From Welwitschia mirabilis (Eukaryota > Gnetophyta > Gnetopsida > Welwitschiales), in the NCBI GenBank assembly GCA_051453625.1, contig JBOZIK010000001.1, positions 154,434,838 to 154,498,837 on the forward strand: DNA of 64,000 bases, written 5' to 3'. The notes under the pieces were generated by a model. That model saw nothing but the letters and a program-made list of their open reading frames with translations. It did not search any database and was not told where the DNA came from. The translations under genes were made by a program, and so were the position numbers. This document shows positions 12,175-23,799 of this stretch, piece by piece. Position 1 is the first letter of the stretch. Each line of letters opens with the position of its first letter.

Positions 12175-12395
12175 TGCCTCTGATAATACTAGGAACACCA
12201 CTGATCTCATAGCCTCAAAGAATTTATTATTAATCCATGATGAAGGGAGTGCAATCATAGTCTTAGAAGTAGGAACTTGTAAAGCATGGCTAACTGACCC
12301 CTAGTGGAGTTCCCATAGCTATCAAAACTGCTAAAGGTTCCTCTTGAAAAAATTTACCCTGGCGTGGTAGGGCATCATGATGACCATGTATTTAG
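12175..12395 (-). repeat. Conserved 3' non-coding block, copy 1 of 4
   Basis: About 220 bp, with words such as ACTAGGAACACCACTGATCT and CATCATGATGACCAT, recurring at 52755-52975 (minus) and, reverse-complemented, at 32640-32880 and 40080-40330 downstream of integrase. It is shared between elements with and without pol. I see no frame kept in all four copies. Confidence 0.7.
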
Positions 12396-12422
12396 CACAG
12401 AAACAATAGATCATTGTTATTA

Positions 12423-12478
12423 TTCTTTCTTTCTTTCTCTCTTTCTTTCTTTCTTTCTTTCCTTCCTTTTTTTCTTTT
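12423..12478. repeat. CTTT microsatellite
   Basis: A run of TTTC/CTTT tetramers with a few substitutions, directly beside the conserved 3' block. Confidence 0.95.
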
Positions 12479-13472
12479 TGTTGGATACTTCTTTAAAATA
12501 AATCCCACATCATCACATACTCGTAAAGATAAAGGTGAAGAAATGAGATGAAAGATAAGGAAATAATACCCTAAACAACCAAGAGTACAACACTAAAAAA
12601 AATTAAAAAAACTAAACCATCTTACTTTAAAATGAATTTCATAGACATTTGAATGTCTTAAGATTTGGTGAATCCAATCTTATTACTTAAATGCCCAAGT
12701 AAAAATTACTAGTCATGGTAACTTCATAAAGTAAAACACTAGTTAAGTTTTAAAGATGTTTAAGTGATACCATGACATTCACCAAAATAATAAGCTAAGA
12801 AAGAATTCAGACAATGGCAAGAAGACTTTCAAAAAAATTGCTTCTATTATTTTTAAGGTATTTTGATAATTCATGGATTTGTAACCTTTGTCCATTTTTT
12901 TAAAATTTCCCTAGTATTCAAATTAGAAATCTCATCTGAGCAACTAAAAATGTACTTTTTTTAAAATATAAGGACCTTACCATCCAAAGATTAATTATTT
13001 ATCAAAAACCAAGGCCAAAAAGCATAATAATCATAAAATCAAAAGCAAACTAAAAATAAGTTTTATTGAAATCCTAAATTCTATTAAATACTTTATTAAA
13101 AAGAAAGAAAAAGAAAAATAAAGAAGAATTTATTCAGATCCTAGAGTCATGGATTTTCTTAGAAAAATAAGTATCAAATCAAATAGAGACCAATTGATAA
13201 AACATAAAAGGCACATATGCATGACAAGGTAATATTTTGGCTTTACAAAATTTATTTATAATATAAGAGATAAAAGAGCTTAAATAAATCATGAAAGAAT
13301 AATCTCTTATCAAATTCCTGATACAAAGAATTCCAAATATAGATTCCATTTAAAGATTAATATTAAAAATGAAAAATATTAATGGTTATATTAGAAATCA
13401 AAAAATTTAGAGAAAGCTTCTTAGGATGAATGGTTAAGGAAGTTTTAATATCCTTAAATGGTTACCTAAGTC

Positions 13473-13748
13473 TTAACTTGAAGTATGGATTATCAAAAAG
13501 ATAAGATTTTCTACAATTTTAAAGTCTAAGATTTTCGAAGTCATACTTTTAAAAAGATTTATCATTAGATACTTAGGTGAACTTGGAAAAAGAGGGAATA
13601 AAGACAGAAGAATGTTTCCTTGAATATTTTTAAGAGAATAGGATAAATAAATATGGGTAAACTCTTTCAGTTGAATTGCTATATTGGGAAAGATAGGTTT
13701 ACTTTTCATCAAGTTTGGTTGAAATTTTATAGATATTTTATTATTCAT
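13473..13748 (-). pseudogene. Remnant of the LNWGKPYLL-type segment in element 2
   Basis: This 91-codon open stretch aligns at DNA level with 1209-1505 and with 53880-54020: a YL-x-x-L-like start, Phe/Ser-rich text and the same position downstream of the gag/protease part. The LNWGKPYLL core itself is degraded. It links element 2 to the acidic-ORF elements. Confidence 0.4.
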
Positions 13749-13929
13749 CCTCTCCTCATTATTATCCTTGCTCTTACTATGTTGAATATTTTTTTTACTT
13801 TTCTTATTAGTAACTGTATCTTCCCTTTTTTCATTGTGCTTATTTTTCTTTTGCTAAATTTTTATTTTTTGACTATTGTCCCACACTGTTATCTAGATGA
13901 TAAGGGTGGAAGACAAGGCATATAATAAA

Positions 13930-14550
13930 ATCTTTTAATTAAGTTTACATGTTGAACTTCCTTCCATTAACAAGTTTTACTTCTTTATCCTCATTATCAA
14001 AGATATTTATTTCTATTAGATTATTATGCAAAATTTTCTTTTGTAGTGTTCTTAATTTCATTTCAATTGGGTGATGTTGTACAAATATAGTTGGTTTAGA
14101 TTTTTTCTCTAAGTTTCATTCATCACCCATATCTTTCTCTGTAGTATCAAAACCTCTAATAGTATATCTCTTATTACTAATGTGACATTCCATTAATCCA
14201 ATTTATATGTCTATGATGCAGTGAGTGATTGCGCAAAAGCCTCTTCTTAAAAGTATTGAGTAACTTCCATCATGTTGTACTTTAATTACAACCACATATA
14301 TTGGGTATTAAGCTTCATATATTTAAATGATTAAATTTTTAATGATCTCCATAGGTTTTCTAGTTAAATTATTTGTCAATTCTAATGTGATTTGTATAGG
14401 CTTAATTCTTTCCTCTAACCCAAGTATTTTACAAACATGAAGAGGTATGATGTTTACTCTTGCTCCTATGTCAACTAAATATTTTCTAGTTTTTTTATTC
14501 CCTTCTAAAGTAACACTTACTGTTACTGCCCTAGATTTCTATATCATTCT
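13930..14550 (-). pseudogene. Retropepsin (protease) remnant of element 2
   Basis: The minus strand encodes VTVSVTLEGNKKTRKYLVDIGA followed closely by RVNIIPLHVCKILGLEE. This is the plant gypsy retropepsin pattern in which D-T/S-G-A carries the catalytic Asp (here DIGA), with the usual NIIP and LGL followers. The later ILGRPFL-type region is weak (RGFCAITHCIIDI). The remainder, with QHHPIEMKLR, resembles the protease-RT linker. Several stops are present. No reverse transcriptase follows, so the polyprotein ends here in this family. Confidence 0.7.
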
Positions 14551-14559
14551 TGTCCTCAC

Positions 14560-15960
14560 CTTCTTCATTATTTTTAGAAATTGAAGTCTCATAAATAGAT
14601 GGTATCTCATAAATAAATGGTATTATATCAATTGTTTTACAATCTTTTTTTACTTCATTTGAATTTTAAAAAGTCTGAGTTGTAAGAGATCCTTGAGATC
14701 TTTGAATGGATAATATTGTTTATTGACATACATTAACTAAATTTTCAATATTTTCACTTTGATTTTCAATTGTTGTATAAGTTATTCTCAACTCTTCCAT
14801 TAGATCATTTTGATTTTGTTGAGAATTTAAGGAGCTTGGTTGGAAGTTACTTGGTTGAAAGTTTAAATTATTTGTTCTATTGTCAAAAGGTTTTCAATTA
14901 CTTTATCCACTTATTCCTTGTTGATATTGCATTTGATTTTGAAAATTGGGATACCTTTGTTAAATACACCTACTTTTTCAAGTATTTTATCTTTACAAGT
15001 TGGAAATAAGGGATTTTTTTTTTTTAATTACATGAGAGTTATCTTCACATATATCACATGTTGATGTTATGTTTTTTTCATTTTTCACTTTTGCATCTAT
15101 GATTATTTAAGTGTATTTCTCTAAAAAGGTATTGAAATTCTTAATTACATTTATCAAATTATTTTAATCTTTCTCATTATGTTTTACTTCATTTAAGTCC
15201 TTTTTCATTTTACCTATAGTTTGACTTTTTTCACTAAAATTTGTTTTAGGCCAAGTTTTCCTAATTTCAAGAAGATCTTTCAATAATGTTCATGCATTTT
15301 CTAAATCTAAATTCATCAAGTTGCCATCACATGAAAATTCTACAATTTGTTTGATTTTTCTATCCAATCCACTATAAAAATAATCTATTAATTGTTCTTC
15401 AGGAAATTTATTAATAGGATTGAAATGTATAGTTATAATTAATCTTCATATGTTGTAATATAATCTTCATTAGGTTGTTGTTGAAAATTTGTAACTTCTA
15501 TTTTTCTTTTTCTTATTATAATCTCACTCATGAATCTTTTGATAAAACCTTCTTATACTTGACTCTAGGTTTTAGACTTTTATGAGGTAAAGTTAAGATA
15601 AAATTTTTCTATATCTCTAAGTGTGATAGGAAAGATAAGCATGTAGGTCCTATTATTAATTTGGTTTTTTTCCATTCTCTGAAGTAAGCACTAATTATTC
15701 TATGTCAGTGAGATGTTGAAAAGGATCTTCATTAGATTCTTCTAAAAATATTGAATAAGCATTTAAGGTCTTTAGCTCTACATCATCACTAGGAGGTAAT
15801 CAAAAGGTTTTGGATTTCACATTTTCTATGGACTATTAAATCTTTAAGTAGAACATTTATATTATATGTTTTTACATTAGGGGTTCCTATCATGATTGGG
15901 TTTTTAGGTGACACTCCTTATTTTTGCTTTTGCATTGTATTCAAAATAGATTAAAAATGA
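14560..15960 (-). pseudogene. Gag remnant of element 2 (Athila-like)
   Basis: In broken minus-strand frames I see a gag core fragment (KDLLEIRKTWPK), a coiled stretch NTFLEKYT, the knuckle CDICEDNSHV at 15020-15061 (C-x2-C-x4-H with the last Cys lost), and a C-terminal DLMEELRITYTTIENQSENI segment that corresponds to the Q/N-rich Athila gag tail. Gag forms the particle and the knuckle binds RNA. It is collinear with 23800-25280, where the knuckle is intact. Many stops and frameshifts make it non-functional. Confidence 0.65.
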
Positions 15961-16198
15961 TTTAATTTTAAACTATTATTTTATTTTAAAAATCATATTT
16001 TGAAATAATAAGAGTTAAAAATTTTTCTTATTTAACTTTTTGAATCCTTTACATACCTGGGGTATGCATACCTAAGTTAAGCTCGAAGTTGAATAGCCCT
16101 TTTCTAATATTTTCTCGATCAGGCTTTACTCCTTCTAATAGCTCATCTTTTTACTCGAGTGTACCGTATCCCTGCATGCTTAATGATGTTTCTACAAT

Positions 16199-16350
16199 GT
16201 CATCTCTTTTATTATCTAGATGATTACCTAAATGACTACTACATATAAAATAGAAAAGTAAAAACTAAAAATAAAAAAAAATAGGAACGAAACTAAAACA
16301 AAAGTTGACAGTTATCTGCCTATGTTATCTGGATGATAGAAGAGGTGATA
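16199..16350. repeat. Two palindromic motifs in the leader of element 2
   Basis: Copies at 16199-16236 and 16311-16350 (GTTATCTG ... TTATCTGGATGATA ... GGTGATA), between the gag start and the PBS. The position is the same as in elements 1, 48.8-57.2 and 57.3-60.7 kb. Confidence 0.7.
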
Positions 16351-16600
16351 GAAATTTATTAAGTGTAAAAAATTAAAAAAAAACTATGAAAATATCTTTA
16401 AAAAATCCTGACCTTAGACCTTCATCCACATGTGGTGTGTGAATGATAGACAGGAATATAGCCTTAAAAAATGTGGAATGAAAAATGTGGAAAAAAAACT
16501 ATGATATTTACAGTAAAAATGCAATGCTATCATAAACAAATATCTGAATTAAAATCCAAAGCACTTATCTTGGTAATGACAATCCTCAAACTCCCTATGG

Positions 16601-16620
16601 CCTTCTCGGCCATGGTGCGA
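16601..16620 (-). other. Primer-binding site of element 2
   Basis: The minus strand reads TCGCACCATGGCCGAGAAGG, a decayed tRNA-Asp-type site three bases from the LTR end at 16624. Confidence 0.6.
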
Positions 16621-16623
16621 ATA

Positions 16624-17892
16624 TGTTATGGTGCATATTTATGTAAATGTTATGTCCTTAATCAAACATATCAATCACAAATATATGCACAAACACAACA
16701 CACTAGTATAGAAAAGAGTGAATCCAAATGTTGTAATTCACTAAAGGCACTAGTCTCAAAGCTAGAGAATTAATTTCCTGTGAAGTATTTTTATGTTTTT
16801 CTATTTATGGTTCAAAAATAAAAATCAATAATGCAAAAAAAGTAAACACACTACGCAAATTCAAATGAACATAAACCAATCTAAATGCAATATCTATCCA
16901 ACTATAAAATACTTGTTACCAAGATCAGCTCTATATAACCTAGATCAATTAAGGAACCTGTTACTAATCCTAACTAACCTAAGCTATTAAGTATGTCAAA
17001 CAAAATATGAAAACATGAAAGGATAACCTATGAAATATAAAATGCAATGTAATGCAAGATCCTAAATTAATGTTTTTAACCTTGACAAAAGTTACCCTTC
17101 ATGACCTATATCAATTATGAAACTTCCATAATATCATAACTAACATAAACTATAAGGGACATGCACATGAATAAAACTAAAAGAATAGTTTCATTAAAAG
17201 TTAAACAAACATCCTATTATAAAGCAATAGCACCTCAATGAAGGAAACACAGCCCAACATCAAAGAAGACTTCTCTCTACAACTAACGAATGGACCTTTA
17301 GCACTTTGATCTCTTGTCATAAGAATTTTTGGTGTAATAAAGATAATTAAAGTCAAGGACGAAGTGGTATTTATTAACAATAATAGACTCAAAAATAGAA
17401 AATCTAACAAACACAATAAAAACCCTAATGACACATGGAAAGTGTATGATACATTACACAAGTTTAGTAAAGTTTGGTACATTAACTAAAATTAGGTGTC
17501 ATCTTAGGATATCATCCTAGGGTGTCATCTGGATGATGGTGGGGATGATGCCACATTAAGAGAGTTTTATATTTAGCCTTCATGTCAGTCTAGTTAGCAT
17601 CCTAGTCAGCATACAAGTAGTGTCATCTAGGTTATCATCCAGATGATGGAGGGGATGACATACATCTTTATGTTCTTCAATAAAGTGAATTTGACCTTAT
17701 AGAACATTAATTCCTCCTCAAAATGTAAAGTATTAGAATTCCAAAATTCCTTCAAATGTGCTAGTAATTATGCATTTCCATGATTTTATCCTTTACTCTT
17801 AATAATCGTCATTTTCCATTTAAACCTGTCTAAATTTCTTGCAAAACTATGCAAATTACTCCATCAAAAACATACAATTTGGTATTGCAATA
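16624..17892 (-). mobile_element. 5' LTR of element 2 (complete)
   Basis: On the plus strand it runs from TGTTATGGTGCATATTTATG to GGTATTGCAATA (from ...GCAACA), 1,269 bp. It holds the promoter-like GGTATTTATTAACAATAATAG near 17365 and two palindromes (17511-17549 and 17621-17660) on the U3 side. Both ends are fixed by comparison with 8779, 56077 and 59349 (left) and 50302 and 60685 (right). The flank GTTTC at 17893-17897 compares with GTCTT at 8774-8778, a possible but weak 5-bp target duplication. Confidence 0.8.
17511..17660. repeat. Pair of strong palindromes in LTR U3
   Basis: 17511-17549 and 17621-17660. The second has arms TGTCATC/GGATGACA around the core ATCATCCAGATGAT and is one of the most regular copies. 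Confidence 0.8.
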
Positions 17893-19788
17893 GTTTCTTA
17901 TTTTTCTTGTTGTTATTTACAACTCATTAAAGTTTCCACTTATCTATTGATGCTTAATTTAGTTTATCATACTTTTTAACTCTTATTATTTGTATGTCTG
18001 CAATGAAGTTAATGCATTGTCATGCCATCTTTCAACACCAATGGCTCATTATCATTTATAAATCTAAAGATATCACTAAGTAAATTTGAAATAGGTAAAT
18101 TGTTGGTATTCTCTAAAATATTTTTATTAGATTAAAGAGGAACTTATATATGCTAAAAATATTTTTACTTTTATTATAGAAATCAAAGTTAAATAAAAAT
18201 ATGCATCAAATGTAGGAGAAAAGGGATATATATTTGTAATAGTAAATCAAAATAGGACAACTTAATGTCTAAATAAAAATCTATAAGACAAATCTTCTTA
18301 TGTATTAGGAGAATATTCTACATGTAATTCTTTAGAAATATTTATCTAAATTAAATAGATGATACTCATGATTTGATAATGAAATAGCTCTAAAATCAAC
18401 ACATGTGTAATGAAAATATCTAATCCCTTTAACCTTGTAAAGAGATTTCAAAAATTTCCTTTTTTCCCCTTATTATTCTTTCACTACATATATTTATTTA
18501 TGAATAAGGTATTAAATTTCTATAAAATTTCTTTAACCTTATCCCTCTTTCTTAGAAAATGCTCTTTCATTCTCATTCTTTAATCTTTGTGTAGGAAAAT
18601 AATGGCATATTTTGCAAGAAATACCAAACTACTACTTTTAAATAAACTCTTCTAACCTAGTAAGAATTTTTTCCAAGTTCTACATGCCTATGTAGGACTT
18701 AACAATGACACTTAAAACCATTATTAATAACAGTAGTAAAATAAGAGAGTAAGACACAGACATAAAAAACTTCATGAGAAAACTCAATAAGAAGGCTCTA
18801 TACATATACATGTGAGGATTAATCTAAATTATTAATTAATTGATTTTAATTAATGGTTAATATCTATTATGACATGAATAAACCTATAGTAAAGGTATGT
18901 TTCTCTTACCAAGACATGATTTGGATAGGAGTCTAGAATTTTCTTTCATCTCCTATTTTTAAGAAGAGAATTTACTTCAAATTTGACAAATAAATGGGAA
19001 TCCTATGTTAGGAGTGGTACTTTGTTTTTTCACTTTTATTTTGACCTAGGGTTTTGGTTTAGCTTGGTAATTATACATATTCTTAAAGATTAATCATTAG
19101 AATTAATGACTTTTCATATTTAAATTTTTGTGTCAATTCTTAAGCAATGAAATAAATCACTCATGATGCTATTAATGAGGTATGAATCCTAATTATAATT
19201 ATTCTAAGTTAAAGGTATTTATTCTAATAAATTATAAAATAAGTAAAAAGAGACATAACTTAATTATGTTAATAAACTTAGGTAACTTTACATTTTAGGA
19301 ATTTATAATGACTAATAGTTTGAAGTAAGTTATGATAAGATTTAATCTTTATTCCCAACACACATTCCATGAAATCCGTAATCATTAGTTAATTGCACTT
19401 TCTCTTAGGTCCATCACTAACTTGAAATAATTATTTTGTTAAAGGAACAAGATTCATTCAAACTTGTTACTTGTAGTAAGGACATATATCTTACATCATT
19501 ATCTAAATGGCTTATAGATATTTCAGTTATTATTACTTCAAAGTTACATAAATAATACATATAAGTAAAACATGAATAGAGTGATAAAGAGATCCATAAG
19601 TCATTTAGATGGTCTTTAACATTAGATAATTAATTATCTATAATGAAAATGCTAGTCACATTAGTTATATCTCCAAATATTATTCAATTATTTCCCATGC
19701 TAACATGCTATTCCCATGTAAAAATTGACATTAAAACCAAGTATATTTGATTAATTTACTTAGGTGAAGGCATTAAAATAGTCATTTT
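17893..19788. other. Unassigned AT-rich sequence between two elements
   Basis: No conserved motif, LTR end or long frame is seen. It probably includes the sequence into which element 2 and the copia element inserted, or a third element too old to recognise. Confidence 0.5.
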
Positions 19789-20315
19789 TGTTGAGAAAAA
19801 ATAGTTTCAAGATCAAGATATAAGATTTCTCAAAAATCATTTTTATTTCTCCTCTTTAAGTTAATTTACAAAGAGCTTACTTAATAAAGAATTATACCAC
19901 AGGGTTTTCATGTATTTCTAGATGTGGAACCATAGTGTATACAAGTCTTAGCAATTTCCCTCTCAATGTGGGAATATGCTCTCTTCCAAAAAAACCTTGA
20001 ATGCTTAAGGGAAAACCTTGGGAATGCAGCCTACAATAAAACCTCCGAAAAGGAGTTCTCATATGAGGAAACTACTTCATAAAAGAAGTAGTCAATTTAC
20101 TACTATACATCCCATAGTAGATAGGCTTATTATGTGCATTACACATCCTATAATGCTAGGCCAGAACATGTGCTACACATCCTATAGTACTAGTCCATAC
20201 TTGTACTACACATTCCATAGTAATAGAATTAGGTGTAACTTAAATTAGAGACTTATAAATCAAATGAAGTTCATGATGTACAAGAATGAAATGAGTTTGA
20301 CTCAACTCATTGTCA
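19789..20315 (-). mobile_element. 3' LTR of the Ty1/copia element
   Basis: On the plus strand it starts TGTTGAGAAAAAATAG and ends near ACTCAACTCATTGTCA, about 527 bp. The left end matches 61364 onward, where it is followed by a PBS. The right end is placed just outside the last RNase H codons (VDILTKALG at 20350-20379). It contains a 35-bp tandem repeat. The exact right boundary is an estimate. Confidence 0.65.
20102..20226. repeat. Four 33-35-bp tandem units in the copia LTR
   Basis: The word CATCCYATAG recurs at 20108, 20143, 20178 and 20211 with a diverged spacer holding a GTGCTACA-type end. It lies in the U3-side half of the LTR, so it may be an old enhancer repeat. Confidence 0.7.
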
Positions 20316-20319
20316 ATCT

Positions 20320-22511
20320 AATCCTAGATTAGAAATACTAGAAATTTTCTCAACCAAGTGCTTTTGTAAGGATATCAACAGTTTGTTCTATTATCAGATA
20401 GTATACTAGTATAATAATTTTATTCTACATGAGTTCTCTAGTTTTGTAGACCCCAATACGAAAGTGTTTTATTATGTTATGATGCACTAGATCTTTCACC
20501 ATGAAAATTGTTGATTAATTATCAATGAAGAGTTTTGTTGTTTTAGTCTATTTTAGGTTTACTACTTCTAATAATTTTACTATTCATTTGGTCTCTCTAC
20601 ATGATTTGGAAGTAGTAGTATATTTGGATTTGATAGAAGATAGTACTATATTTCTTTGAAGCTTTGATTACTAAGATAAAGATGATGTTCCTAAGAACAT
20701 GATATACCCTAATGTTAATAATGATGTATTCATTTATCCAATGAAATCTGGATTAGAGTATGCCTTAAGGATGAACTAAGAGCTTATTACTCTCTTTAAA
20801 GTATTCAAATGAGTGACCTTAGATGCACAAAGATATTTTGATAACACACCAACAACATATGATATATCTAGTATAGTGTTGATTACATAAATAAAACTTT
20901 CTACTATACTTCTGTATTCTATTTTATTCATGGATTTGGAGTCTTTATCAGCAAATATCTTGGCATTTTTCTCTAAAGGTATTACAGCTTCTTTTATGTC
21001 TTCTAGTCTAAATTTTTGGATCAAATCTTTGATGTACTTCTTTTAAGTCAAGAATATTTCATTATTTTAGTAAATAGTTTCTACATATAAGTAGAATTTG
21101 GCCAATCTAAGATTAAAAATTCTAAATGCCTTACTCAATACAATTTAAATTCATTTTACATCTTCTTCATTAGTTCCTATTATCAGAATATCATCTACAT
21201 ATACCACTATGCATGTAGATTTTTATCCATTAGATTTGATAAATAATGTTACATCTACATCTTGATAATTACATAATCTAAATCTAATGGAGATTAAATG
21301 AATTGTAAGCTTAGGTTACTAAGCTCTCGGTGCTTGTTTTAGCCCATATAAAGACTTAAACAATTTACACACCTTATGTTTTTTGCATTTTTCTTCAAAA
21401 CCTTTAGTTATATTATGTAGATTTCTTCTTTTAATTCTCCAGTATTTATATCCAATTGAGAAAGTTTTTATACTTGTTGTGATGCCAAGATAATCATTAT
21501 TCCAATGGTAACCCATTTTTCTATTAGAGGAAAGGCTTCATTACAGTCAAGTCCTTTTTTTATTGTAAGCTTACAATAACAAGTTATGATTTATGTTGCT
21601 CAAGGATATTATATACATTATATTTGATGTAGAAAATCCATTTGTTAGATTATGTAGTATGTCTTAATGGAAGATCTACCAACTTTTAAATGTCATTTTT
21701 AATAAGGTTATCATATTCTTCTTGCAACGCTTTTATCCAATGATCATGTTACATAGAATTTTTAAATGAGGTTGGTTCACCATCAAAAGATAGATGGATC
21801 TCATCCTCATCATCATGATGAAATGTATGTAAGTCATTCTAATTCCTATTTTACCCTTTTTGTTGCTATGAGCATCTTGGAGAGTAGACTGTAACTAAGT
21901 ACTTTGATGTCACCTATGGATAGTCTTAGCTTCTTCAGTTGGACAACCTACTAAAGTACTACTAGAACCATGATTAAGTATGCTTAGAGCATCAAATTAC
22001 TTAATTTCTATAGGTTGTAAAAAATTCATACCAATAAAAGAAACTAGAGAAGGACTAGTGGCTACATCTTTCCCCTCAACCATAAGATACTAAGAATTCA
22101 ATATGATTGTAGATTAGAAGAAGGATGCAGTTTTAAAAGATTAAGCTAAGAATCATTATTTAAAGTCTCTAAAAAGATGACGTCTTATGATGCTCTAGAA
22201 GATAAATTCGATAATTCTTTTGGTCAGTCAAGTATCCCATAAAGATGTCAATGTGCTTCAAATTTTTCATATTGTTCGCATAAAATATGGACATAGCACT
22301 AGCAACCAAATACATGAAAGTGGTGCAACTTTAGCTTGTATCCATGCCAGTTCCTAACTAGAGATACTCCTTTTTTAGTATATCAACTAATGTAGTTATT
22401 AAGATGCATAGGATTATTCATTAATTCATCCCAAGGATAAATCTTATTACCACTAAAATACATCAGGAAATGTGTCATATCCATAATTATGCACTTAAAT
22501 CACTCAGCAAT
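20320..22511 (-). pseudogene. Copia pol, 3' half: integrase C-terminus, RT and RNase H
   Basis: Read on the minus strand from 22511: IMDMTHFLMYFSG follows AIAE (integrase core end), then FHVFGC and CYVHI (22.3 kb; conserved post-catalytic integrase block), DVIFLE, CKLFKSLYGLKQAPRA (21319-21516, RT), STCIVVYVDDILIIGT with an intact YVDD at 21190-21204, YRSIVESFIYV...SYVVGVLSKYL (20776-21024, connection), and VDILTKALG at the end of RNase H (20350-20379). This is the Ty1/copia order, integrase before RT. Many stops. The reading is cut inside the integrase at 22511 by the gypsy LTR and resumes at 44913. Confidence 0.85.
22507..22511. other. Left 5-bp target-site duplication of the gypsy nest
   Basis: GCAAT here against GTGAT at 44908-44912. 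Both derive from GCGAT by a single transition each in the CpG, G-to-A on this side and C-to-T on the other. Placed between the two copia halves, the site keeps the integrase frame. Confidence 0.75.
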
Positions 22512-23553
22512 TGTTGTGCTGCCTGGATTTCTATGATAATAGAGAGTTGAGATGAAAGATACAAAAACATGTAATCTCTATGATATTTTGCAACAATTAA
22601 AGAGGTTCATAATACTTTATATTTTTAAGATAAACTTCTTGTAAACATTGAGGCTAATGCATTAAGATGAACACTTATAAAAGCCTATCATCCACCTTAT
22701 CGTCTGGATGATTGTACAGATTACAGAATAGTTGAATCCACTGAGGATGCTGACTGTGATCAATTTGGTAGATAACATGGATTGTTTATAAGATGGCATC
22801 ATCCCCTATATTATTTGGATGACCAGCAGGATGACATCTGTTATAATGTTCCACTGAACATTCATCTAACTTTTACCATGTATCTATATATCCCTTGCGT
22901 GTCTGTTAGGGTTGTTTTCAAACTTGTTTGTCTATTTTATTATTTATGTGTTTATTGTCAATAAGTCTTAATTCCATCCTTGACTCCATATTGTCTTTAC
23001 TTGTACTAGAAATTCTTATGACAAGAGATTGAAGGATCAGATATCCACCCTTAGTAGTTGCAAAGAGACATCTTCCTTGATATTGGACTATAATTTCTCC
23101 ATTGAGGTATGGCTACTTTATAACATGGATGTGTTTGACTTTTAATACAAAGAATCTTTTTCATTTCCTATGATTATTATTACTTATCCCTCATAGTTTA
23201 TATTGCTTCTAATTCAGTGATAGTTTTTTGAGTGATATAGGTTATGAGAAAAACCTTTATCAAGGTTCAGCATTGTTAGTTTAGATGTATTGTTCCTTTT
23301 TATTCCTAGATAAAGTTTACATAGGTGTGTTACATTGTACTTTTTTACATTGTAATTTATTTTGTTGTTAGAATACATCAGTGTTTTGTGCTAAAATCAA
23401 TTCTCTTTCTTCTATTCTGGGCCTTTGATGGATTATGATATCAAGTCAACTCCCATCTATATTAGTGTGTTGTATTGTGCAAGATATCTATTTTATTTGT
23501 GAATGATAGGATCTTCTTGAGCATAATCGTTTGCACAAATATACACCATAATA
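22512..23553 (+). mobile_element. 5' LTR of the outer Athila-like element
   Basis: 1,042 bp from TGTTGTGCTGCC to ATACACCATAATA. Compared with 36233-37325 and 43819-44907, it lacks about 70 bp just inside the start (GCTGCC joins directly to GGATTTCTATGATAAT). It contains palindromes at 22685-22726 and 22795-22838 and the conserved 3' text GATCTTCTTGAGCATAATCGTTTGCACAAATA split over the R/U5 part. Confidence 0.85.
22685..22838. repeat. Palindrome pair in the outer 5' LTR
   Basis: 22685-22726 (ATCATCC ... CGTCTGGATGA) and 22795-22838 (CATCATCC ... TTTGGATGACC ... GGATGACA). Equivalent pairs lie in the other plus-strand LTRs at 27244/27354, 36466/36574 and 44041/44150. Confidence 0.75.
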
Positions 23554-23556
23554 TCT

Positions 23557-23573
23557 TAGCACTATTATCTGAG
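23557..23573 (+). other. Primer-binding site of the outer element
   Basis: TAGCACTATTATCTGAG, three bases after the LTR end. Against the tRNA-Asp-type site nearly all changes are G-to-A or C-to-T. Confidence 0.6.
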
Positions 23574-23799
23574 ATAGTTTATTTTTATTTTCTCTTAATT
23601 AAATCTTTTTACAACTCAAAATTCTTAGGGTTCTCTTATAAAAGTTTATAAAATGATAAATTGATACTCACATTTTGCAGTAGGACTTCAAGATGTTCAT
23701 CAAAGGTAGGATTTGTGTTTATCTATTAAGCCAAGGAGTAGCAGATTTTTTGTGAGAAGAATTTTTCTTTTTATTACTTAGAGGATAAGGGAAAGAATG

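Larger units (their letters stand above)
10550..16600 (-). mobile_element. Internal region of pol-less gypsy element 2
   Basis: In minus-strand order it holds a leader with palindromes (16600-15960), gag (15960-14560), protease (14550-13930), a segment resembling the LNWGKPYLL region of the acidic ORF (13748-13473), the block shared with 80-240 and 53190-53360, and a 3' part with the conserved post-integrase block (12395-12175). No RT, RNase H or integrase lies between protease and the 3' part, so the element could only have moved with enzymes supplied in trans. The sequence just right of the gap (TGACTAAGATAA...CATTAACTA) matches 50369, fixing it as the 3' internal edge. Confidence 0.7.
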
